The notes under the pieces: model-generated
What the model saw: only the letters and a program-made list of their open reading frames with translations
Told to the model about the DNA's origin: nothing
The model's database searches: none
Position numbers and translations under genes: made by a program
Shown: positions 42,780 to 50,919 of the stretch, in pieces
How positions within the stretch are numbered: position 1 is the stretch's first letter
How the letters are laid out: each line of letters begins with the position of its first letter
Assembly (NCBI RefSeq): GCF_023023025.1
Contig: NZ_CP095481.1
Coordinates: forward strand, 3,162,001 to 3,226,000
Direction of reading: 5' to 3'
Length of the DNA: 64,000 bases
Source: Amycolatopsis sp. WQ 127309
GTDB taxonomy: Bacteria; Actinomycetota; Actinomycetes; Mycobacteriales; Pseudonocardiaceae

Positions 42780-44069
42780 ATGACGCGGGTGCGTGCCTCC
42801 AGGGCATGGGTGATCAACGGTGCTCTGATCGTGCTACTGGCCGGGGCGGGATTCGGGATATACCAAGCCTTTACCCCGGCTTCGAACACGGCTCAGGCCC
42901 AGACCCGCAGCACGCAGGTGCGCCGGGCGACGGTCTCCGAGACGATTTCCGCCGCCGGGACGCTCGCCAGCAGCTACACGGGCGCGGCGAACTTCACGAC
43001 GGCCGGCAAGGTGACGTCGATCGACGTCAAGGTCGGCGACGTCGTGAGCGCCGGCCAGAAGCTCGCGACCGTCGACAGCACGCAGGCGGCGAAGCAGCTT
43101 CAGGTCGCGAAGGCGAATCGCTCGGTGGCGCAAGACAGTCTCGACAGCGCCGAAACCGCCGAGGACACCCCGGCGACGAGCCAGAACAGCCAGAACAGCC
43201 AGAACAGCGCCCAGGCCGCCGCGAACAGCGTCACCTCGGCGCAGGCGAAGCTCGACCAGGCCGAGCTGGACGTCCAGACCGCGCAGACCGCGCTGGACAA
43301 CACCTCGCTCTACGCGCCCGGCGCGGGCACCGTCACCGCCGTCAACGGCACGGTCGGGCAGCAGTCCTCGAGCGGCGGCTCGGCGAGCAGCTCGCAGACC
43401 TCGACCAGCGGTCAAGGCGGCCAGGGCTCGTCGAACTCCAGCTCGGCGGCGTCGTCCAGCAGCTCCAGCAGCACCGGGTTCATCACCATCACGAACATGA
43501 GCGGCCTGGTCGTGACCACCTCGGTCGCCGAGATCGACGTCAGCAAGGTGAAGGCGGGCCAGAAGGCCACGGTGACGCTCAACGCGCTGCCGGACAAGCC
43601 GATCCAGGCCACCGTCTCCAGCATCAACCTGACCCCGACGACCAGCGGCAGCGTGGTCTCCTACGGCGCGCAGCTCGCGCTCACCAGCCCGCCGGACGGG
43701 CTGCGGCCCGGGCAGTCGGCCAGCGTCGTGATCACCGTCGCCGAGGCGCAGAACGCGCTGAGCGTGCCGGCCGCGGCCGTGACGACCGCCGGCAACACCA
43801 ACATCGTCACCGTGCAGGAGAACGGCCGGAACGTCGCGCGCCAGGTGCAGATCGGCATCCGCGGCGAGTCGACCGTGCAGATCACGTCCGGGCTGACCGA
43901 GGGCGAGAACGTCGTGCTCACCGCGACGGCCGCGACCGGCGCCGGTGGCACCGGCCGCACCGGGGGAACGGGTGGCACCGGCGGGTTCCCGGGCGGCGGG
44001 ACGGGCGGCGTGCCCGGCGGGGGCCAGCGCGGCACGGGCGCCGGCGGCGGCTTCGGCGGACGCGGATGA
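42780..44069 (+). CDS. HlyD/MacA-type membrane-fusion adaptor of an ABC exporter
   Basis: A 429-residue adaptor with one N-terminal membrane anchor (INGALIVLLAGAGFGIYQAF), a lipoyl/HlyD hairpin (AGKVTSIDVKVGDVVSAGQK and TVTAVNGTVGQQ), a coiled-coil insert with repeated NSQ, a long Ser-rich linker, the beta-barrel domain (VTTSVAEIDVSKVKAGQKA) and a Gly-rich C-terminal tail of about 45 residues. Together with the next two genes it forms a MacAB-like exporter; in a Gram-positive envelope the adaptor faces the wall. The ATP-binding protein gene overlaps by 4 bases (ATGA). Cargo unknown. Confidence 0.87.
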   Translation: MTRVRASRAWVINGALIVLLAGAGFGIYQAFTPASNTAQAQTRSTQVRRATVSETISAAGTLASSYTGAANFTTAGKVTSIDVKVGDVVSAGQKLATVDSTQAAKQLQVAKANRSVAQDSLDSAETAEDTPATSQNSQNSQNSAQAAANSVTSAQAKLDQAELDVQTAQTALDNTSLYAPGAGTVTAVNGTVGQQSSSGGSASSSQTSTSGQGGQGSSNSSSAASSSSSSSTGFITITNMSGLVVTTSVAEIDVSKVKAGQKATVTLNALPDKPIQATVSSINLTPTTSGSVVSYGAQLALTSPPDGLRPGQSASVVITVAEAQNALSVPAAAVTTAGNTNIVTVQENGRNVARQVQIGIRGESTVQITSGLTEGENVVLTATAATGAGGTGRTGGTGGTGGFPGGGTGGVPGGGQRGTGAGGGFGGRG

Positions 44070-44779
44070 ACCCGGTGATCGCGGTCTCCGGACTGCGCAA
44101 GACCTACGGCGCGGGGGACACCGCGGTGCACGCCCTGCGCGGCGTCGAGCTCACCGTGTGGCCCGGCGAGTACGTCGCGATCATGGGCGCGTCCGGCTCG
44201 GGCAAGTCGACGCTGCTGAACATGCTGGGCTGCCTCGACGTCCCGACGTCCGGCCAGTACCTGCTGGACGGCTTCGGCGTCGGCAAGCTCAACGAACGCC
44301 AGCTCGCCTTGCTGCGCAACCGGAAGATCGGTTTCATCTTCCAGTCGTTCAACCTCGTGCCCCGGACGTCGGCTTTGTCCAATGTGGAGCTTCCACTTGT
44401 CTACAGTGGACTTCGCCGGTCGGAACGCCGACGCCGCGCGCTCGCGGCGCTCGACATGGTCGGGCTGTCCGACCGGGCCAAGCACCTGCCGAGCGAGCTG
44501 TCCGGCGGCCAGATCCAGCGCGTCGCCGTGGCGCGGGCGCTGGTCACCGGGCCGGCGATGCTGCTCGCCGACGAGCCGACCGGCAACCTGGACCGCCGCA
44601 GCACCGAGGACGTCCTCGGCGTGTTCGACCGGCTCAACCGGCTCGGCCGCACCATCGTCGTGATCACGCACGAGGACGAGGTCGCCGCGCACGCGCGCCG
44701 GGTCGTCCGGGTCGACGACGGGTTGATCGTCGCGGATGACGTCACCCGCGCTTCCGGTGTCGTGGGGGCCGCGTCGTGA
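44066..44779 (+). CDS. ABC transporter ATP-binding protein (MacB/LolD type)
   Basis: A 237-residue ATPase with Walker A GASGSGKSTLLNMLG, Q-loop FIFQSFNLVPRTSAL, signature LSGGQIQRVAVARAL, Walker B MLLADEPTGNLD and H-loop VVITHEDEV. The CLDVPTSGQYLLDG segment is typical of the MacB/LolD/FtsE branch, which drives extracytoplasmic mechanics rather than classic import. Both ends overlap neighbouring genes by 4 bases, so the three components are translated as a unit. Confidence 0.93.
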   Translation: MNPVIAVSGLRKTYGAGDTAVHALRGVELTVWPGEYVAIMGASGSGKSTLLNMLGCLDVPTSGQYLLDGFGVGKLNERQLALLRNRKIGFIFQSFNLVPRTSALSNVELPLVYSGLRRSERRRRALAALDMVGLSDRAKHLPSELSGGQIQRVAVARALVTGPAMLLADEPTGNLDRRSTEDVLGVFDRLNRLGRTIVVITHEDEVAAHARRVVRVDDGLIVADDVTRASGVVGAAS

Positions 44780-45981
44780 ACCTCTTCGAAGTCCTGCGCT
44801 TCGCCGTGCGCGGGCTCACGGCGAACAAGCTGCGCTCCTCGCTCACCACGCTCGGCATCACCATCGGCGTCGCCGCGGTGATCCTGCTCGTCGCGGTCGG
44901 CAACGGCGCCTCGGCGGCCATCGCGGCGAGCATCCAGGGCCTCGGCACCAACGTCGTCAACGTCTCCCCGGCGCGCGGCGGCGGGCAGGGCGCCTCGGCC
45001 CGGCCGCTGACCGTGCAGGACGCGCACGCGCTGGTCGACCCGATCGGCGCGCCCGACGTCAAGGCCGCGTCGCCGGTCGTGAACACGACGGCCACCGCGA
45101 CCTACGGGCAGACGTCGTACGACATCTCGACCGTCGCGGGCACCGAGCCCGCGTACTTCACCACCACCAACCGCGACATCGCCGACGGCGCGCTGTTCAC
45201 CAGCGAGGACGTCACGGCCGCGCGCAAGGTCGTCGTGCTCGGCCCGACAACGGCGGAGTCGATCTTCGGCAGCGGTACCGACGCGGTCGGCCAGAACGTG
45301 CTGCTCAACAGCATCCAGTTCACCGTGGTCGGGGTGCTGCAGGCCAAGGGCAGCACGGGGCTGCAGAACGCCGACGACGTCGCGATCGCGCCGATCTCGG
45401 CCGTGCAGAACTCGCTGGCCGGGTACGGCAGCCTCAGCCAGATCGCCGTCCAGGCCACCAGCGCGGACTCCGTCACGCTGGCGCAGTCCGAGATCACCGC
45501 GATCCTCAACGCGCGCCACGGCATCCGGCTCGGCGGCACCGCCGACTACCAGATCCAGAACTCCGAGCAGCTGCTCGCGACGCGGACGTCGGCGACCGAG
45601 ACGTTCACCGTGCTGCTGGCGGCCGTCGCGGCGATCTCGCTGCTCGTCGGCGGCATCGGCGTCACGAACATCATGCTCGTCACGGTCACCGAGCGGATCC
45701 GCGAGATCGGCATCCGCAAGGCCATCGGCGCCCCGCGCGCGGCCATCCTCGGCCAGTTCCTCGCCGAAGCGACCATGCTCAGCCTGTTCGGCGGGCTGCT
45801 CGGCGTCGCGATCGGGCTGATCGGCAGCCGGTTCACCATCTCCGGGATCAAGCCGGTCGTGGTGCCCTCGTCGATCCTGCTCGCCTTCGCGGTATCCGCC
45901 CTGATCGGGCTGTTCTTCGGCAGTTTCCCGGCGAACCGGGCCGCCAAGCTGCGGCCGATCGACGCCCTGCGTCACGAATAA
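44776..45981 (+). CDS. ABC transporter permease (MacB/FtsX type)
   Basis: A 401-residue permease: one N-terminal helix (LRSSLTTLGITIGVAAVILL), a large extracytoplasmic MacB_PCD domain (about residues 45-260), and three C-terminal helices (VLLAAVAAISLLVGGIGVTN, EATMLSLFGGLLGVAIGLIG and PSSILLAFAVSALIGLFFG) with the cytoplasmic coupling motif EIGIRKAIGAPRAAI. GTG start overlaps the ATPase stop. Substrate unknown; MacB relatives export peptides or lipids. Confidence 0.92.
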   Translation: MNLFEVLRFAVRGLTANKLRSSLTTLGITIGVAAVILLVAVGNGASAAIAASIQGLGTNVVNVSPARGGGQGASARPLTVQDAHALVDPIGAPDVKAASPVVNTTATATYGQTSYDISTVAGTEPAYFTTTNRDIADGALFTSEDVTAARKVVVLGPTTAESIFGSGTDAVGQNVLLNSIQFTVVGVLQAKGSTGLQNADDVAIAPISAVQNSLAGYGSLSQIAVQATSADSVTLAQSEITAILNARHGIRLGGTADYQIQNSEQLLATRTSATETFTVLLAAVAAISLLVGGIGVTNIMLVTVTERIREIGIRKAIGAPRAAILGQFLAEATMLSLFGGLLGVAIGLIGSRFTISGIKPVVVPSSILLAFAVSALIGLFFGSFPANRAAKLRPIDALRHE

Positions 45982-45991
45982 GGAGTCACCG

Positions 45992-46624
45992 ATGTCTTCC
46001 ACGACGACCCCGCCGCCCGGCCCGGGGGACGAGCCGACGGCGGTGCTCCCGGCCGTCGAACCGGCGGCACCCGCCGAGCCGACGGCGGAGCAGATCGTCG
46101 CCAGCCCGGCGGTCGAGGGTGACCTGAACGCCGAGATGCGCCGCGCGGCCAAGCCGTTCTCCCGCGCCACGATGGTGCTGGCCGGGCTGGTGGTGCTCGC
46201 GGCCGTGTTCGCCGGCGGCGCCTGGACGCACGCCGCGTTCGGCTCGGGCTCGGGCTCGTCGGGCGCGCCGGCCGGGCGTCAGGGCGGCGGCTTCGGCGGT
46301 ACGCAGGCGGGCGGCACGCAGGGTGGTACTCAAGGCGGCACCCAGGCGGGGACCGGCACGGGCCAGCAGGGCGGCGGCTTCCGCGGCGCCGGCGGGCGCG
46401 GCACCACGGGCACGGTCGACCACGTCGACGGCACCACCGTCTACGTGAAGACCGCGCAGGGCACCGACGTCAAGGTGTCCACATCGGACTCGACGACGGT
46501 CGGCGTGACCCAGCCGGGCAAGCTCGCCGACCTCAAGCCGGGCTCGACGGTGACCGTCCAGGGCCAGGCCGGCGACGACGGCACGGTCGCCGCGCAGGCG
46601 ATCACCCAGCAGGCCGCACGCTAG
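45992..46624 (+). CDS. Single-pass membrane protein with Gly/Gln-rich linker (DUF5666-like)
   Basis: A 210-residue protein: Pro/Glu-rich cytoplasmic N-terminus, one membrane helix (ATMVLAGLVVLAAVFAGGAW, about 60-80), a low-complexity linker with GGTQ repeats, and a small C-terminal OB-like beta domain (GTVDHVDGTTVYVKTAQGTD, KPGSTVTVQGQAGDDGTVAA) of DUF5666 type. It starts 10 bp after the permease and is probably an accessory part of that exporter. The Gly-rich linker resembles the tail of the adaptor. The stop shares a CTAG with the convergent tspO stop. Confidence 0.78.
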   Translation: MSSTTTPPPGPGDEPTAVLPAVEPAAPAEPTAEQIVASPAVEGDLNAEMRRAAKPFSRATMVLAGLVVLAAVFAGGAWTHAAFGSGSGSSGAPAGRQGGGFGGTQAGGTQGGTQGGTQAGTGTGQQGGGFRGAGGRGTTGTVDHVDGTTVYVKTAQGTDVKVSTSDSTTVGVTQPGKLADLKPGSTVTVQGQAGDDGTVAAQAITQQAAR

Positions 46625-47097
46625 TTGAGCGCCACGATGGCGGTGTTGAGCGCGGTCGCGAAGAGGATCCAGGCGAGGTAGGGCACCTGCAACGCGGCCG
46701 CGAGCTTCGACCGGCGGGCGAACAGGACGATCGTCACGAGCACGACGACGTCCAGCACCAGGATGTCGAGCAGGGCGAGCACCGCGGCGCCGCCCTCGAA
46801 GAACAGCGGCGGCCAGAGCAGGTTGACCAGCAGGCCGATGCCGTACGCGGCGAACCCGCGGTTCTCGCCGTCGGTGCGCCAGTAGCACCAGCCGGACAGC
46901 GCGATCGTGACGTACAGCACCGTCCACACCGGACCGAACAGCGACACCGGCGGCGCCCACGACGGCAGGTCGAAGCGCTCGTAGATCTCCTTCGACGACG
47001 TCGCGGCCAGGGCGCCGACCGCCGCGACCACGGCGACGACGCCGAGGAAGCAGGCCAGCACCAGCCACGGGTTGCGCTGGGGCGCACGTTCGGTCAC
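46621..47097 (-). CDS. tspO: TspO/MBR family protein
   Basis: A 158-residue, five-helix Trp-rich membrane protein. TspO motifs are LPSWAPPVSLFGPVWTVLYV and NLLWPPLFF. TspO binds porphyrins and related ligands; its location head to head with hemL fits tetrapyrrole handling. I chose the GTG at 47097 (VTERAPQRNPW) because GGGAGGGGAAC lies just upstream; the open frame extends further but without family resemblance. Converges with the DUF5666-like gene by sharing overlapping stop codons. Confidence 0.9.
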   Translation of the reverse strand: MTERAPQRNPWLVLACFLGVVAVVAAVGALAATSSKEIYERFDLPSWAPPVSLFGPVWTVLYVTIALSGWCYWRTDGENRGFAAYGIGLLVNLLWPPLFFEGGAAVLALLDILVLDVVVLVTIVLFARRSKLAAALQVPYLAWILFATALNTAIVALN

Positions 47098-47215
47098 CGG
47101 TTGTTCCCCTCCCGGGCGGCGTGCGGCCATCTTAGGGCCGTGACGCTCGCGCGCACCCCGAGTTGCAGGTGACGGGGGTCGGCGGCCCGGAGCCCGGGTT
47201 TGCGAGACTGGGGAG

Positions 47216-48517
47216 GTGAGCACTGGAACCGAGCAGTCCAAGGCATGGTTCGACCGCGCGAAGGCGGCCATCCCGGGCGGGGTGAACTCGCCGGTCCGGG
47301 CGTTCAACTCGGTCGGCGGCACCCCGCGGTTCATGGTCCGCGGCGAGGGCCCGCACCTGTGGGACGCCGACGGGAACCGCTATGTCGACTTGGTGTCGTC
47401 CTGGGGCCCGATGATCCTGGGGCACGCGCACCCGGCGGTCGTCGAGGCGGCGCGCGAGGCGGCGACGTCCGGGCTGTCGTTCGGCACGCCGACCATCGGC
47501 GAGGTGGAGCTGGCCGAGGAGATCATCGGCCGGGTCGAGCCCGTCGAGCGGGTCCGGCTGGTCAACTCGGGCACCGAGGCCACGATGAGCGCGATCCGGC
47601 TGGCCCGCGGGTTCACCGGCCGCGCGAAGATCGTCAAGTTCGCCGGCTGTTACCACGGCCACGTCGACGCGCTGCTCGCCCAGGCGGGCTCCGGCGTCGC
47701 GACGCTCGGGCTGCCGACGTCGCCGGGCGTCACCGGCGCCCAGGCCGCTGACACGATCGTGCTGCCCTACAACGACCTCGACGCCGTCCGGCAGTCCTTT
47801 GTGGACAATCCGGACACGATCGCCGCGGTGATCACCGAGGCCGCGGCGGGCAACATGGGCGCCGTCGCGCCGGACGAGGGCTTCAACGCGGGCCTGCTGG
47901 AGATCGCCCACGAGCACGGCGCGCTGCTGGTCATGGACGAGGTGATGACCGGGTTCCGCGTCTCGCGCGCGGGCTGGTTCGGCCTCGAAGGCGTGGCCGG
48001 CGACCTGTACACGTTCGGCAAGGTGATGTCCGGCGGCCTGCCGGCGGCGGCGTTCGGCGGCCGCGCCGACATCATGGCCAAGCTCGCCCCGGGCGGGCCG
48101 GTCTACCAGGCCGGGACGCTGTCCGGGAACCCCGTCGCGGTGGCCACCGGCCTCGCGACGCTGCGCGCGGCCGACCAGGCCGTGTACGCGGCGCTCGACG
48201 CCAACGCGAAGCGCCTCGGCAACCTCTTCCGCCTCGCGCTGAGCGAAGCCGGCGTCGCGAACAGCGTCCAGTACGCAGGCAACCTGGTGAGCGTGTTCTT
48301 CGGCGAGCCGGCGGTCCGCGACTACGCGGGCGCGCAGGCGTCCGAGACCTGGCGCTTCCCGCCGTTCTTCCACGCGCTGCTCGACGGCGGCGTGTACGCG
48401 CCCCCGAGCGCGTACGAGGCCTGGTTCGTCAACGCGGCCATGGACGACGAAGCGTTCTCGGTGATCGAAGCGGCGCTGCCCGCGGCGGCGCAGGCGGCGG
48501 CCGGAGCGGTCCGGTGA
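47216..48517 (+). CDS. hemL: Glutamate-1-semialdehyde 2,1-aminomutase
   Basis: HemL converts glutamate-1-semialdehyde to 5-aminolevulinate, joining HemA and HemB. The 433-residue PLP enzyme has [49 protein letters not shown] and the PLP-binding Lys in [18 protein letters not shown], all family hallmarks. GTG start at 47216. The stop overlaps the start of the histidine phosphatase gene, so hemL heads an operon running into tlpA. Confidence 0.96.
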   Translation: MSTGTEQSKAWFDRAKAAIPGGVNSPVRAFNSVGGTPRFMVRGEGPHLWDADGNRYVDLVSSWGPMILGHAHPAVVEAAREAATSGLSFGTPTIGEVELAEEIIGRVEPVERVRLVNSGTEATMSAIRLARGFTGRAKIVKFAGCYHGHVDALLAQAGSGVATLGLPTSPGVTGAQAADTIVLPYNDLDAVRQSFVDNPDTIAAVITEAAAGNMGAVAPDEGFNAGLLEIAHEHGALLVMDEVMTGFRVSRAGWFGLEGVAGDLYTFGKVMSGGLPAAAFGGRADIMAKLAPGGPVYQAGTLSGNPVAVATGLATLRAADQAVYAALDANAKRLGNLFRLALSEAGVANSVQYAGNLVSVFFGEPAVRDYAGAQASETWRFPPFFHALLDGGVYAPPSAYEAWFVNAAMDDEAFSVIEAALPAAAQAAAGAVR

Positions 48518-49140
48518 CCACCGTCGTCCACATGCTCCGCCACGGCGAAGTCCACAACCCCGAGAAGATCCTCTACGGCCGGCTGCCCGGCTACCGGCTC
48601 TCCGAGCGCGGCCAGCGTCAGGCGCTGACCGTCGCCGAGGCCGTCGCGGGCCACGACCTCGTGCACGTCGTCGCGTCGCCGCTGCAGCGGGCGCAGGAAA
48701 CGGCGGCGCCGATCGCGGCCGCGCACCGCCTCGACATCGCGACCGACGCGGAGCTGATCGAGGCCGGCAACCAGTTCGAGGGCCTGCACGTCGCGGTCGG
48801 TGACGGCGCGCTGCGGGAACCGAAGCACTGGTCGAAGCTGACCAACCCGTTCAAGCCGTCGTGGGGCGAGCCGTACCTGGAGATCGCGCACCGGATGCTC
48901 GGCGCCGTCCACCGCGCGCGCGACGCGGCGGAGGGCCACGAGGCGCTGTGTGTCTCGCACCAGCTGCCGATCTGGACGCTCCGGCGGTTCCTCGAGGGCA
49001 AGAAGCTGTGGCACGACCCGCGCCGTCGCCAGTGCTCGCTGGCCTCGCTGACCAGCCTGGTCTTCGACGGCGACGAGCTGCGCGAGATCGTCTACAGCGA
49101 GCCTGCGGGATCCACCGACCCGAAGGTGACCGGGGCATGA
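48514..49140 (+). CDS. Histidine phosphatase superfamily protein (Rv0525-like)
   Basis: A 208-residue phosphoglycerate-mutase-like protein with the phosphohistidine motif [18 protein letters not shown] (Arg-His-Gly near residues 7-9), [17 protein letters not shown] and [17 protein letters not shown] containing the second His. It is a broad-specificity phosphatase by family. Coupled by 4-base overlaps to hemL upstream and tlpA downstream, the same order as Rv0524-Rv0526. Substrate unknown. Confidence 0.87.
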   Translation: MTTVVHMLRHGEVHNPEKILYGRLPGYRLSERGQRQALTVAEAVAGHDLVHVVASPLQRAQETAAPIAAAHRLDIATDAELIEAGNQFEGLHVAVGDGALREPKHWSKLTNPFKPSWGEPYLEIAHRMLGAVHRARDAAEGHEALCVSHQLPIWTLRRFLEGKKLWHDPRRRQCSLASLTSLVFDGDELREIVYSEPAGSTDPKVTGA

Positions 49141-49709
49141 AACGGCTCCTCGTCACGCTGGCCGCGCTGGGCCTGATCGCGGGGTGCAGCGCGGGCAAGG
49201 ACGCGGTCGTCCAGGGGAGCAGCTTCACGTTCGTCTCCCCGGGCGGCCAGGTCGACATCACCTACGACGTCGACCGGCGCCAGACCGCGCCCGTCCTTTC
49301 CGGCGACGACCTGATGAACGAGGGCAAGCAGCTGTCGCTGGCGGACTTCCCCGGCAAGGTCGTCGTGCTCAACCTCTGGGGCCAGTGGTGCGGGCCGTGC
49401 CGCACGGAGGCGCCCGAGATGGAGAGCCTCGCGAAGCAGGCGCCGGAGGTGCAGGTCGTCGGCATCGACGTCCGCGACCCGGCGCGTGACGCCGCACAGG
49501 ACTTCGTCCGCGACCGCGGGCTGACGTACCCGTCGATCTACGACCCGGACGGCCGGGTGCTGCTCAAGCTGAGCGGCTACCCGCGCAACATCATCCCGTC
49601 GACGATCGTGCTGGACGAGCAGCACCGCGTGGCGGCGGTGTTCCTGCGCCCGGTGCTGGCCCAGGACCTGCTACCGGTCACCCAGCGGCTGGCGGCGGAA
49701 CACACCTGA
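49137..49709 (+). CDS. TlpA-like thiol-disulfide oxidoreductase lipoprotein
   Basis: A 190-residue extracytoplasmic thioredoxin-fold protein. N-terminal lipoprotein signal with lipobox IAGC (Cys near residue 18), then the redox site WGQWCGPCRTEAPEM (CGPC) and cis-Pro in IIPSTIVLDE. It is expected to keep apocytochrome c thiols reduced with electrons from CcdA. In mycobacteria the corresponding gene (Rv0526) directly precedes ccdA; here three other genes intervene. ATG overlaps the upstream stop (ATGA). Confidence 0.92.
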   Translation: MKRLLVTLAALGLIAGCSAGKDAVVQGSSFTFVSPGGQVDITYDVDRRQTAPVLSGDDLMNEGKQLSLADFPGKVVVLNLWGQWCGPCRTEAPEMESLAKQAPEVQVVGIDVRDPARDAAQDFVRDRGLTYPSIYDPDGRVLLKLSGYPRNIIPSTIVLDEQHRVAAVFLRPVLAQDLLPVTQRLAAEHT

Positions 49710-49797
49710 TTCAGCCCAGGCTGAAACCCCTCCACCGACGGCGCGGTTCCCGGTACGTTCCCGGTGATCGTTTTGTCCGAACCCAGGGGGGTTTCTC

Positions 49798-50187
49798 ATG
49801 ATGAAGAAGTTGGCGGCCGTGGCGTTCCTCGCCTTCGCCGTGACCACGACCGTGTCGGCGCCCGCCTCGGCGGCACCCGCTGCTGCGACGGCACCGGCCG
49901 TTTCGGCGGCACCGGTCACGGTCCAGGGATTCACGCTGCTCAAGCAGACGAGCGGCAACGGCCGGACGCTCCGCCTGTGGCAGAACACCGGCAACGGCCT
50001 GGTGCACGGCAACCTGTCGGGCGCCCAGTACGGCGACCAGCTGTACATCGGCAACTGCTGCTACCCGTACGTCACGTACGAGACGGTGACCAGCACCGGC
50101 CAGTACGAGCTGAACACCCAGGAGTACGGCAACTACGGCCCCCGCATCGGCGGCGTCCTCGCCGACGGCGGCCAGCTCTACCTCTGA
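49798..50187 (+). CDS. Small secreted protein of unknown function
   Basis: A 129-residue protein with a clear signal peptide (MMKKLAAVAFLAFAVTTTVS, cleavage after about ASA near residue 26) and an Ala/Pro-rich stretch, then a mature domain of about 90 residues rich in Gly, Tyr and Asn with adjacent cysteines (YIGNCCYPYVTY). No family recognised. Two ATGs are adjacent; AGGGGGG lies upstream. It interrupts the conserved tlpA-ccdA order and is followed by a 9-bp tandem repeat and a long palindrome, marks of recent rearrangement. Confidence 0.75.
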   Translation: MMKKLAAVAFLAFAVTTTVSAPASAAPAAATAPAVSAAPVTVQGFTLLKQTSGNGRTLRLWQNTGNGLVHGNLSGAQYGDQLYIGNCCYPYVTYETVTSTGQYELNTQEYGNYGPRIGGVLADGGQLYL

Positions 50188-50239
50188 CCCGCGAGACCCG
50201 CGAGACCCGCGAGACCCGCGAGACCCGCGAGACCCGTGA
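50186..50239 (+). repeat. Six tandem copies of a 9-mer
   Basis: GACCCGCGA is repeated head to tail, five exact copies and a sixth reading GACCCGTGA, starting at the stop codon of the secreted protein gene and running straight into the palindromic element at 50239. Confidence 0.9.
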
Positions 50240-50297
50240 AAGCCGTGAAGGCCTCCTTACCGGCCGTAAGAGCCGCGAAGGAGGCCTTCACGGCTTT
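50239..50297. repeat. Palindromic repeat element, copy 3
   Basis: 20-bp perfect arms (50239-50258 and 50278-50297) with an imperfect inner part, same core as copies 1 and 2. It lies between convergent genes; its right arm supplies the final codons and stop of the TetR gene. Probably a bidirectional terminator. Confidence 0.8.
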
Positions 50298-50839
50298 TCG
50301 GCGCGGCCGACCCGGGCGGCCAGGCCGTCGATGACCACGGACAGGCCCGTCGCGAAGGCCGTGTCCCGCAGCGAGCGGGGCACGGCCGTGCGGCGGGCCT
50401 GTTCTTCGACCGTGAAGCCGTTCACGTAGCTCGTCACGACGTCCGCGCACGCCTCGCGCTCCGGTGAAGCCATCCCGGCGGCGGCGAGCGTGGTCAGCAG
50501 GTGCCCCAGGAACTCCCGCGCGGCCGGCCCGGGGACGCTCATCGTCGCGATGACCCGGGCGCCGTCCGGGTGGGCGAGCATCGTCTCGCGGTGGGCGTTC
50601 GCGAACGCCGTCACGCGCTCCCGCCACGTTCCCGACGCGCTCAGCCCGCGGGACGCCACCGCCAGCATGTGCTCCGCGACCGCGTCCAGCAGCGCCTGCT
50701 TGTTCGCGTAGTGCCAATAGAGCGCGCCGACGCGCACGCCGAGGCGGTCGGCGAGCTTGCGGGTGGTCAGCTCGTCCAGCCCGGTCTCGTCGAGCAATTC
50801 GATCGCGGCGTCCAGCACCACCGCCTGGTTCAGAGGCAT
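50288..50839 (-). CDS. TetR-family regulator (TetR_C-type ligand domain)
   Basis: A 183-residue regulator with helix-turn-helix LTTRKLADRLGVRVGALYWHYANKQALL, very like classical TetR (ALYWHFKNK), and a helical C-terminal domain. Divergent from a flavin monooxygenase with two direct copies of an operator-like sequence between them, the arrangement of TetR with its drug-inactivating or efflux target. The last codons fall within a repeated palindrome, so the C-terminus EKP has been set by that element. Inducer unknown, possibly an aromatic compound handled by the monooxygenase (inference). Confidence 0.88.
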   Translation of the reverse strand: MPLNQAVVLDAAIELLDETGLDELTTRKLADRLGVRVGALYWHYANKQALLDAVAEHMLAVASRGLSASGTWRERVTAFANAHRETMLAHPDGARVIATMSVPGPAAREFLGHLLTTLAAAGMASPEREACADVVTSYVNGFTVEEQARRTAVPRSLRDTAFATGLSVVIDGLAARVGRAEKP

Positions 50840-50865
50840 CGGGACAAGTTCACCACGCCTGGCGC

Positions 50866-50901
50866 ACTTGAGCGTTGTTCAGGTAACTTGAGCAGTGTTC
50901 A
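50866..50901. promoter_or_regulatory. Two direct operator copies for the divergent TetR
   Basis: ACTTGAGCGTTGTTCA (50866-50881) and ACTTGAGCAGTGTTCA (50886-50901), 20-bp period, each an imperfect palindrome TTGAGC/TGTTCAA. They fill the centre of the 80-bp gap between the TetR and monooxygenase starts and would block both promoters. Confidence 0.75.
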
Positions 50902-50919
50902 ATAAACCGGGGAGGAACC

